Source: an uncultured Desulfomonile sp.
GTDB lineage: Bacteria; Desulfobacterota; Desulfomonilia; Desulfomonilales; Desulfomonilaceae
Direction of reading: 5' to 3'
NCBI GenBank assembly: GCA_937915285.1
Contig: CALDNG010000055.1
Coordinates: forward strand, 1-6,090
DNA: 6,090 bases
Shown here piece by piece: positions 1 through 4,580 of this stretch (positions within the stretch are counted from its first letter, which is position 1; every line of letters begins with the position of its first letter). Made by a program: the position numbers and the translations under genes. The notes under the pieces are model-generated. The model saw only the letters and a program-made list of their open reading frames with translations, had not been told where the DNA came from and did no database searches.

Positions 1-2
1 CC

Positions 3-434
3 CCCGGACCGGGAAGACCTGAGGATGCAGGAATATCATGTTACACAATAAAGCTCTTCAATGGATCAATCCCGATACTTGGGGTTTGCCTGGGACATCA
101 GGCCATCGGGCAGGTATTCGGTGCGACGGTTACACACGGCAAGGAGCCGGTGCATGGGAAGGTTTCGATGATTACTCACGATGGAGAGGGCCTTTTCAAA
201 GGACTCCTGAACCCGGTGAAAGCCACCCGCTATCACTCGCTTGTGGTGGCAGAGAACACGATTGGGGAACCGCTTACGGTTACAGCGAGGACCTCCGATG
301 GAGAAGTCATGGGGATCAGGAGTAAAGAGTTAAAAATCGAGGGGGTCCAGTTCCACCCTGAGTCCATAGCAACCTCAGACGGCATGACCATGTTCAGGAA
401 TTTCCTGGACATTTATGTGAGTAACCGCTCATGA
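3..434 (+). CDS. trpG: Anthranilate synthase component II, glutamine amidotransferase subunit (5'-truncated by window edge)
   Basis: This subunit supplies ammonia from glutamine to TrpE for the conversion of chorismate to anthranilate, in the cytoplasm. The frame stays open from the left edge, so about 143 residues are visible and roughly 45-50 N-terminal residues of a normal ~190-residue TrpG lie outside the window. Visible class-I amidotransferase motifs are PGPGRPEDAG at the edge, the nucleophile elbow GVCLGHQ with its catalytic Cys at 87-89, the conserved YHSLVV segment, and VQFHPES, which carries the catalytic His (354-356) and Glu (360-362). The reading frame is unbroken, so the internal ATG at 150 is not a start. 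trpE is presumably just upstream. Downstream the trp order is interrupted by aroF rather than continuing into trpD. A PabA role in folate synthesis is possible from sequence alone but unlikely in this context. Confidence 0.95.
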   Translation, partial: PGPGRPEDAGISCYTIKLFNGSIPILGVCLGHQAIGQVFGATVTHGKEPVHGKVSMITHDGEGLFKGLLNPVKATRYHSLVVAENTIGEPLTVTARTSDGEVMGIRSKELKIEGVQFHPESIATSDGMTMFRNFLDIYVSNRS

Positions 435-620
435 CCCATGGGATGGCGGCGCCAGGGGCGGTCCAAGGACCGGATGAACGCCTTCTCAACATTTCAGGCT
501 CGGCTTACATCGCAACCGTGGGCAGCAAAAGAAACCTGCTTCATGAAAGATGAATGGTTTAAGTATGTTGAGACTGGACCAACCAAACGGCGCTGATTTT
601 TTTGGCCCTTGGCCATTTTT
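435..620 (+). other. Gap after trpG with no convincing gene; weak possible terminator at its end
   Basis: This stretch separates trpG from the aroF regulatory leader. An ATG at 431 overlaps the trpG stop as ATGA and opens a 40-codon frame ending at 553, but it has no good ribosome binding site and resembles nothing I recognise. A small GC-rich inverted repeat (CGGTC/GACCG, 459-472) has no U-tract. At 603-620 a 5-bp hairpin TGGCC-CTT-GGCCA is followed by five T residues. It could be a weak intrinsic terminator ending the trpG transcript just before the aroF promoter candidate. Confidence 0.4.
603..620 (+). terminator. Weak candidate terminator after trpG
   Basis: A short hairpin (TGGCC 603-607, loop CTT, GGCCA 611-615) is followed by TTTTT at 616-620. 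The stem has only 5 bp, so it would be a weak terminator. The main support is its position, at the end of the trpG region and immediately upstream of a promoter-like sequence. Confidence 0.3.
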
Positions 621-624
621 CATC

Positions 625-654
625 TTGACTACATGCGGTTTAAACATGTAAACT
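625..654 (+). promoter_or_regulatory. Candidate sigma-70 type promoter for the aroF leader
   Basis: TTGACT at 625-630 matches the -35 consensus at five of six positions. Possible -10 elements are TGTAAA at 647-652 (16-nt spacer) or TAAACT at 649-654 (18-nt spacer), each four of six. Transcription would begin near 660, giving a roughly 20-25 nt untranslated leader before the leader peptide at 684, a plausible geometry for an attenuator. The spacer contains an inverted repeat ACATG (631-635) / CATGT (645-649), possibly an operator. Confidence 0.4.
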
Positions 655-683
655 TTGGACCATTAGAGAAAGAGGTTTCGCTC

Positions 684-803
684 ATGGGTTCGCAATTCAA
701 GAAAGGATCAATATTTAACGAGCAGTTGATTAGCTCTGTTAATGTTTATTTTTGGTCCTATTATTGGTTCGCGCTCGACTACCCATGTGCGCCAGATAAC
801 TAG
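684..803 (+). CDS. Aromatic-rich attenuator leader peptide upstream of aroF
   Basis: A 39-residue reading frame starts at ATG 684 behind an AAAGAGG-type ribosome binding site (669-675, 8 nt spacing) and ends at TAG 801-803, about 20 nt before a strong terminator. Residues 22-33 read YFWSYYWFALDY: four Tyr, two Phe and two Trp in twelve codons (747-782), far above chance. The function inferred is sensing, not a protein product. A ribosome short of any charged aromatic tRNA would stall here and alter folding of the downstream RNA. A frame opening further upstream, from a TTG at 609, is unlikely because it precedes the candidate promoter and lacks a ribosome binding site. No family match is claimed. 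The call rests on codon content, position and the pairing segments described for the attenuator. Confidence 0.82.
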   Translation: MGSQFKKGSIFNEQLISSVNVYFWSYYWFALDYPCAPDN

Positions 804-823
804 GACACAAAAAAATAGGTATC

Positions 824-866
824 AAGGCCATGGGTAGCGAAAGCAGCCCATGGCCTTTTTTGTTTT
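824..866 (+). terminator. Intrinsic terminator of the aroF attenuator
   Basis: A perfect 11-bp stem AAGGCCATGGG (824-834) / CCCATGGCCTT (847-857) is capped by a GC-GAAA-GC tetraloop helix (837-844), with a two-base internal mismatch region between. It is followed by a T-rich tract (856-866, six T, G, then further T). It stands about 20 nt after the leader peptide stop codon and 55 nt before the aroF start, which fits an attenuator rather than the end of an operon. Confidence 0.88.
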
Positions 867-867
867 T

Positions 868-899
868 AAGGGCCTTGGGCAGATGACCAAGGCCCTTTT
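868..899 (+). repeat. Second perfect hairpin before the aroF ribosome binding site
   Basis: AAGGGCCTTGG (868-878) and CCAAGGCCCTT (887-897) form a perfect 11-bp stem with an 8-nt loop, starting right after the first terminator's T-tract. Only TTTT (896-899) follows before C residues, so it is a weaker terminator than the first. It ends about 10 nt before the aroF Shine-Dalgarno sequence and leaves that site unpaired. It may be a backup terminator or a 5'-end stabilising hairpin. Its AAGGCC and GGCCTT cores could also exchange partners with those of the first hairpin. Confidence 0.7.
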
Positions 900-920
900 C
901 CTTTCCTGGAGGACAAAAAA

Positions 921-1817
921 ATGAACGCAGTAGCAGCAACGCCGATGTCAAGCATTCTACACAAGGCGCCAAGGATTGTGGAGCCCACACCAGCCTCTAA
1001 GCCCGGGAAGTCACTTTACAGCCGTGACTCGCACAGGGAAGACTCTGTTGTGAGGATTGGAAACGTATGTATAGGGGCAGGTAATTTCGCAGTAATAGCT
1101 GGCCCCTGTTCGGTAGAGAGCTTCGATCAGCTTGTCACTACGGCCTTTGCGGTTCGCGACGCCGGTGGGTCTGTTCTGCGAGGCGGGGCTTTCAAACCAC
1201 GCACCTCTCCTTACAGTTTCCAGGGACTTGGTGAGGAAGGTCTCAGTTTACTGGCAAAAGCCCGTGAAATGACAGGACTGCCGGTTGTTACCGAGGTGAT
1301 GGACACGTCAGAGGTTGATCTTGTCGAGAGCTATGCGGACGCCCTTCAGGTGGGAGCACGTAATGTCCAGAATTTCTCGCTTCTTAAGAGGGTCGGCAAG
1401 ACCAGAAAGCCTGTTGTGCTCAAAAGAGGCCTGATGACCACCATTGAGGAGTTCCTTAACTGTGCGGAATACATTCTTGCAGCCGGCAATAGCCAGGTTA
1501 TCCTTTGCGAGCGTGGGATCAGGACTTTTGAAACGGCTACCCGGAACACCCTCGATCTAAGCGCAGTCTGTGTGCTCAAAGAAAAGACTCATCTTCCGGT
1601 CATAGTGGACCCAAGCCACGCTGTGGGAATCAGGAGATTCGTCCAGCCGATGGCAAGAGGCGCAATGGCGGTGGGAGCTGACGGTATAATGGTAGAGGTG
1701 CACAACAGCCCTGATAGCGCCCTTTGCGATGGTGACCAATCTCTCAGGCCATTCGAATTCCACAATCTCATGAATGACCTGACCGTGATGTCACATTTCA
1801 TGAAGCTGATGTCTTAG
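921..1817 (+). CDS. aroF: 3-deoxy-7-phosphoheptulonate (DAHP) synthase, type I-beta, short N-terminus
   Basis: This enzyme condenses phosphoenolpyruvate with erythrose 4-phosphate to DAHP, the first step of the shikimate pathway. The protein has 298 residues. Motifs are IAGPCSVES (Cys63), [16 protein letters not shown] (residues 87-102), [31 protein letters not shown] (His233), VEVH (Glu259) and CDGDQSL (Asp270). Cys63, His233, Glu259 and Asp270 sit at a constant offset of 39 from the metal ligands I recall for the Thermotoga maritima enzyme (Cys102, His272, Glu298, Asp309), so the catalytic core is intact. The N-terminal ~30 residues are Ala/Pro/Lys-rich and too short for the ferredoxin-like Phe/Tyr regulatory domain of that enzyme, and no chorismate mutase domain is fused. 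The start ATG has GGAGG at 908-912, 8 nt upstream. The gene sits between trpG and trpD and is preceded by an aromatic-codon attenuator. Confidence 0.95.
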   Translation: MNAVAATPMSSILHKAPRIVEPTPASKPGKSLYSRDSHREDSVVRIGNVCIGAGNFAVIAGPCSVESFDQLVTTAFAVRDAGGSVLRGGAFKPRTSPYSFQGLGEEGLSLLAKAREMTGLPVVTEVMDTSEVDLVESYADALQVGARNVQNFSLLKRVGKTRKPVVLKRGLMTTIEEFLNCAEYILAAGNSQVILCERGIRTFETATRNTLDLSAVCVLKEKTHLPVIVDPSHAVGIRRFVQPMARGAMAVGADGIMVEVHNSPDSALCDGDQSLRPFEFHNLMNDLTVMSHFMKLMS

Positions 1818-1893
1818 AGTTAACCTCAGATTGTGTAGAACAGGACTGTATTTCCAGGTTTTAAAGATGTTTGTGTCCGAGAAGAAAAATCGC

Positions 1894-2025
1894 ATGTGCC
1901 CGTCAAGATACAGCAATGAATATGCTTGCCTGAATGGCGTGTCATATCTTGTGCGTGGTCTGGAACAATCAAAATGGTGGCGTGGGCAAATTTTGCAACG
2001 TATGGTTCCGCCGCGCCCCAGCTAG
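1894..2025 (+). CDS. trpL: Trp leader peptide with tandem Trp codons, upstream of trpD
   Basis: A short frame ends at TAG 2023-2025, about 22 nt before a strong terminator, and contains two adjacent Trp codons at 1975-1980 (QSKWWRGQ). From ATG 1894 it encodes 43 residues, with Trp at 28 and 29. A weak GAGAAG purine site lies 8 nt upstream of this start. ATG 1867 (52 residues, with AGG 8 nt upstream) is an alternative, and the true start is uncertain. Apart from the Trp pair the sequence resembles no known protein, as expected for a leader peptide. The role inferred is to report charged tRNA-Trp to the attenuator ahead of trpDCFBA. Confidence rests on the tandem Trp codons, the position between aroF and trpD, and the matching antiterminator pairing. 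Confidence 0.72.
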   Translation: MCPSRYSNEYACLNGVSYLVRGLEQSKWWRGQILQRMVPPRPS

Positions 2026-2094
2026 CGTTTTACAAATACCAGTAATTAAAAGGCCGTGGACGAAACCAGGAACGTTCACGGCCTTTTCGTTTTT
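1975..2094 (+). promoter_or_regulatory. Ribosome-mediated transcription attenuator of trpDCFBA (Trp responsive)
   Basis: Segment 1, GGCGTGG (1979-1985), begins inside the second Trp codon and can pair with CCGCGCC (2011-2017), seven pairs including one G-U. Segment 2 (2003-2017) can instead pair with the terminator's 5' arm and loop (2052-2068): CCGCGCC with GGC/GTGG around a bulged C, then CG with CG past a bulged A, one mismatch, and TGGTT (2003-2007) with AACCA (2064-2068). This gives about 14 pairs. Stalling at the Trp codons would mask segment 1 and free segment 2 to block the terminator. A ribosome at the stop codon (2023) would cover segment 2 and let the terminator form. This is the classical arrangement of enterobacterial trp leaders. 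Pairings are observed; function is inferred. Confidence 0.73.
2048..2094 (+). terminator. Intrinsic terminator of the trpD attenuator
   Basis: AAAAGGCCGTGGACG (2048-2062) pairs with CGTTCACGGCCTTTT (2073-2087) in a 15-bp stem with one G-U pair and a 10-nt loop, followed by a T-rich tract to 2094. It lies directly upstream of trpD and after a Trp-codon leader frame. An end-of-gene terminator for aroF is a less likely reading, because aroF ends 230 nt earlier. Confidence 0.88.
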
Positions 2095-2114
2095 ATCCAG
2101 CTAAAAATAAAACC

Positions 2115-2119
2115 GGAGG
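2115..2119 (+). promoter_or_regulatory. Ribosome binding site deciding the trpD start
   Basis: GGAGG stands 5 nt before ATG 2125 but only 2 nt before ATG 2122, so the second ATG of the ATGATG pair is the better start. A longer in-frame extension to GTG 2056 would begin inside the terminator stem and is rejected. Confidence 0.7.
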
Positions 2120-2124
2120 CAATG

Positions 2125-3162
2125 ATGATTAGGGAATCGATAGAGAAGGCATCCCGCCGTGAAAACATAAGTGAATCTGAAATGATTGACACCATGAACC
2201 AGATAATGGAAGGCAACGCTACCCCGGCTCAGATCGGCGCATTACTGATTGCCCTTAGGATGAAGGGTGAGACCGTAACCGAGATTACGGCTGCAGCCAA
2301 GGTTATGCGTTCTAAGAGCACCCGGATTCCTCTTCCCGGCTCTTTGAGCCAGCCATTGGTCGACACATGCGGAACGGGCGGAGACTGCGCCAACACCTTC
2401 AATGTTTCGACAACGGCTGCATTTGTTGTGGCTGGAGCGGGGGCGAAAGTAGCCAAGCATGGAAATCGTTCTGTTTCGAGCAGATGCGGTAGCGCCGACC
2501 TGATGGAAGAGCTTGGATTACCGCTTGATCTGACACCCGAACAGGTCGGTATGTGCATAGACAGGGTCGGAGTGGGATTTCTTTACGCTCCCGTCCTTCA
2601 TGGAGCCATGAAGTACGCCATAGGCCCTCGGAGAGAACTCGGTTTGCGGACTATTTTCAACCTTCTGGGGCCATTGACCAATCCGGCTGGCGCCGGAGTT
2701 CAGGTGATGGGAGTTTACGCCGCTGATTTGGTCGAACCAATCGGACATGTGCTGGCCAACCTGGGTGTTAGAAGCGCTTTTGTGGTTCATGGTCATGGCG
2801 GACTTGATGAGATAAGCCTCTCAGGCCCGACCATAGCGGCAAGAGTCAGCGAAGGCAGAGTCTACATGGAGACTTTGAATCCCGTAGAACTTGGCCTGGC
2901 GCCTCAGGTTAACGGTGGAATCACCGGTGGCGACATCAAGAAGAACGCAAGCATGACAAGATCGGTGCTCAATGGAGAGGCGGGTTCTCATAGGGACATA
3001 ACGGTTTTTAACGCAGCCGCGGCCCTCGTCGCTGTTGGCATGGCCTCAGATTTCAGGGAAGGTATGGCAATGGCGTCTGATTCCATTGATTCCGGTAGCG
3101 CCATGGCAAAGCTGTCGGGTCTTGTAGAGTTCTCATCAAGCCTCAAGAATGGAGGCGTTTAA
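2125..3162 (+). CDS. trpD: Anthranilate phosphoribosyltransferase
   Basis: This enzyme transfers the phosphoribosyl group of PRPP to anthranilate, the second step of the Trp branch. The protein has 345 residues from ATG 2125, the usual family length. The N-terminal helical domain shows the typical PAQIGALLIALRMKGET segment (about residues 34-50). The PRPP/anthranilate domain has the glycine-rich loop DTCGTGGD (about 80-87), KHGNRSVSS (111-119), GSAD, HGAMKYAIGPRRELG with FNLLGPLTNPAG (about 159-189), and the acidic HGHGGLDE segment. All family hallmarks are present and there is no amidotransferase fusion, consistent with a separate trpG. The gene ends 1 nt before the preferred trpC start, so the two are probably translationally coupled. 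Expression should depend on the attenuator immediately upstream. Confidence 0.96.
   Translation: MIRESIEKASRRENISESEMIDTMNQIMEGNATPAQIGALLIALRMKGETVTEITAAAKVMRSKSTRIPLPGSLSQPLVDTCGTGGDCANTFNVSTTAAFVVAGAGAKVAKHGNRSVSSRCGSADLMEELGLPLDLTPEQVGMCIDRVGVGFLYAPVLHGAMKYAIGPRRELGLRTIFNLLGPLTNPAGAGVQVMGVYAADLVEPIGHVLANLGVRSAFVVHGHGGLDEISLSGPTIAARVSEGRVYMETLNPVELGLAPQVNGGITGGDIKKNASMTRSVLNGEAGSHRDITVFNAAAALVAVGMASDFREGMAMASDSIDSGSAMAKLSGLVEFSSSLKNGGV
3151..3155 (+). promoter_or_regulatory. Ribosome binding site deciding the trpC start
   Basis: GGAGG inside the last codons of trpD lies 8 nt before TTG 3164, ideal spacing. The upstream ATG at 3149 overlaps this site and has no Shine-Dalgarno sequence of its own. 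Confidence 0.6.
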
Positions 3163-3163
3163 A

Positions 3164-3955
3164 TTGACGCTCAACAACAGGACTGTTCTGGACGACATAA
3201 TCTTGAACAAGAGACAGGAAGTTCAGACCATGAGTCGATCCAGTATCAATGAGTTTAAGAGATGTATAGAGAGTATGTCTCCTCCGCGCGATTTTAGGGG
3301 AGCAATTTCCGGCAATGATAAAGCAGCGATCATAGCTGAAATCAAGAAAGCTTCTCCATCTCTGGGAGCTATAAGACCCGGGGCGGACGTGTCGGAAATT
3401 GCGGGGATGTATGAGCGAGGCGGTGCAGCGGCGGTATCTGTCCTGACGGATGCGAAGTTTTTCGGTGGTTCGATGGAGGACCTGATGGAGGTCAGAAAAA
3501 GTGTCGACCTTCCGATACTCCGCAAGGACTTCATAATTGACGAAAAACAGATTTACGAGGCCAGGGCCAATGGCGCTGACGCCGTATTGCTGATCGTGGC
3601 GGCGCTGGATGATAAGCAGCTCGTGGATTTTCACCAGATCACCGACGGATTGGGTTTGTCCGCGCTAGTCGAGACCCATTCAGCCGATGAGATTGATAGG
3701 GCGTTGAAAACAAACCCTAAGATAGTCGGGATCAACAACCGTTGCCTCAAAACCCTTAAAGTGGATATTTCAACCAGCGAGAATTTGAGACACCTGATAC
3801 CGGACGGCGTCTGCGTAGTCTCGGAGAGTGGAATCTCCAAGCCATCCGACTCGTTGAGACTAAGACGCTCAGGCATAAACGCATTCCTGATTGGGACATC
3901 ACTCATCAAATCAGTGAATCCGGAGCAAACCCTCAAGGAATTCACGGAATGTTGA
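3164..3955 (+). CDS. trpC: Indole-3-glycerol phosphate synthase
   Basis: This enzyme converts carboxyphenylamino-deoxyribulose phosphate to indole-3-glycerol phosphate. It is a monofunctional (beta/alpha)8 enzyme of 263 residues from TTG 3164, or 268 from the alternative ATG 3149. Catalytic and binding residues known from the family are visible: AEIKKASPS (Glu59, Lys61), FFGGS, LRKDFI (Lys121), LVETHS (Glu170), GINNR (Asn191, Arg193), VSESGI (Glu221, Ser222) and FLIGTSL. TTG is preferred because GGAGG lies 8 nt upstream and the extra ATG-started residues are not typical of the family. With the TTG start it begins 1 nt after the trpD stop. It is not fused to trpF, which follows as a separate gene 7 nt downstream. 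Confidence 0.95.
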   Translation: MTLNNRTVLDDIILNKRQEVQTMSRSSINEFKRCIESMSPPRDFRGAISGNDKAAIIAEIKKASPSLGAIRPGADVSEIAGMYERGGAAAVSVLTDAKFFGGSMEDLMEVRKSVDLPILRKDFIIDEKQIYEARANGADAVLLIVAALDDKQLVDFHQITDGLGLSALVETHSADEIDRALKTNPKIVGINNRCLKTLKVDISTSENLRHLIPDGVCVVSESGISKPSDSLRLRRSGINAFLIGTSLIKSVNPEQTLKEFTEC

Positions 3956-3962
3956 GGACACC

Positions 3963-4580
3963 ATGGTTAGGGTAAAAATTTGCGGAATCACAAATGTGGA
4001 CGATGCTCTTCACTCTGTGGATGCTGGAGCAGACGCGCTGGGCTTTGTATTTGCTACCAGCAAAAGACAGGTAAATCCCCCAACGGCACAGCTAATAATC
4101 AGCAAGCTTCCGCCATTCGTAAAAACAGTTGGGGTGTTTGTAAATGAAAGTCTTTTTGAGATTCAGAAAATTCAGAACGAGACAAAAATTGATCTCATTC
4201 AGTTGAGCGGAGAGGAGAGCGAGGATTTTGCCGCCTTTTTTGGTCCTGAAGCCATAAAGACATTACATGTATCTCCAAATACTCAGCTGAATACAAATAG
4301 TTATCCCTACAACACCCTGTTACTCGACACTGCCCAAGGTTCCATGAAAGGTGGAACGGGAAAGGTGTTTGACTGGAGACTTGCTGTTGAGGTGGCCAGA
4401 GCACGCAGGGTCATACTGGCAGGAGGGCTGAATCCGGACAATGTCGCTGAGGCGATTCAGACAGTCAAGCCCTATGCCGTAGACGTTTCGAGCGGAGTCG
4501 AAAAAGAACCTGGAAGGAAAGATCATGTCAAGGTTACAACCTTTATCAAAAGGGCAAAATCCGTGGAGTTCAGCGCCTGA
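3963..4580 (+). CDS. trpF: Phosphoribosylanthranilate isomerase
   Basis: This enzyme performs the Amadori rearrangement of phosphoribosylanthranilate to the substrate of TrpC. The 205-residue (beta/alpha)8 protein starts VKICGIT with the catalytic Cys7. It has Arg35 in the SKRQV phosphate-binding segment, GVFVN (57-61), LLLDT with the catalytic Asp122, a GGTG loop (130-133), [10 protein letters not shown] and AVDVSSGVE (Asp174). One oddity is that the usual QLHG motif reads QLSG here (Ser82, codon 4206-4208). The ribosome binding site GAGGA overlaps the trpC stop codon. The last 56 nt overlap trpB in another frame. Context and motifs leave little doubt. Confidence 0.95.
   Translation: MVRVKICGITNVDDALHSVDAGADALGFVFATSKRQVNPPTAQLIISKLPPFVKTVGVFVNESLFEIQKIQNETKIDLIQLSGEESEDFAAFFGPEAIKTLHVSPNTQLNTNSYPYNTLLLDTAQGSMKGGTGKVFDWRLAVEVARARRVILAGGLNPDNVAEAIQTVKPYAVDVSSGVEKEPGRKDHVKVTTFIKRAKSVEFSA

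Larger units (their letters stand above)
683..866 (+). promoter_or_regulatory. Ribosome-mediated transcription attenuator of aroF (Phe/Tyr/Trp responsive)
   Basis: Four mutually exclusive RNA segments can be drawn. Segment 1 (683-692) overlaps the leader start codon and pairs with 776-787 (CATGGGT with ACCCATG, plus TCG with CGA). Segment 2 (775-787) lies just after the aromatic codon cluster and pairs with segment 3: CTACCCATG (779-787) with CATGGGTAG (829-837), nine perfect pairs, extended by TCG (775-777) with CGA (838-840) across one bulged A, and by GCC (791-793) with GGC (826-828). Segments 3 and 4 form the terminator. A ribosome stalled in the codon cluster masks segment 1 and leaves segment 2 free, favouring antitermination. 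A ribosome reaching the stop codon covers segment 2, so the terminator forms. The pairing is seen in the sequence. The regulatory behaviour is inferred from the known trp/his/phe leader mechanism. Confidence 0.78.

Noticed and set aside
150..434. A short trpG starting at ATG 150, suggesting a frameshift or truncated gene
   Set aside because: The same frame is open and matches TrpG back to the window edge, including the catalytic Cys motif, so the gene is only cut by the window.
434..442. ACCCATGGG, resembling the attenuator pairing segments
   Set aside because: It lies upstream of the candidate promoter and would not be on the leader RNA. It is a short palindrome likely to occur by chance.
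571..662. TGGACC sequences suggestive of a T-box riboswitch
   Set aside because: The conserved T-box core and specifier stem are absent, and the leader-peptide arrangement explains the region better.
609..683. Longer version of the aroF leader peptide beginning at TTG 609
   Set aside because: It would start upstream of the candidate promoter and has no ribosome binding site. ATG 684 has a good one.
739..990. Minus-strand open frame across the aroF leader
   Set aside because: It spans the terminator hairpins and the aroF start, has low-complexity Leu/Pro/Lys composition, and has no recognisable motif.
1934..2104. Alternative reading frame from ATG 1934 with scattered Trp codons
   Set aside because: It runs through the terminator with no clustered Trp codons, so it cannot act as the leader frame.
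2056..2124. N-terminal extension of TrpD from GTG 2056
   Set aside because: It begins inside the terminator stem, lacks a ribosome binding site, and adds residues not found in the family.
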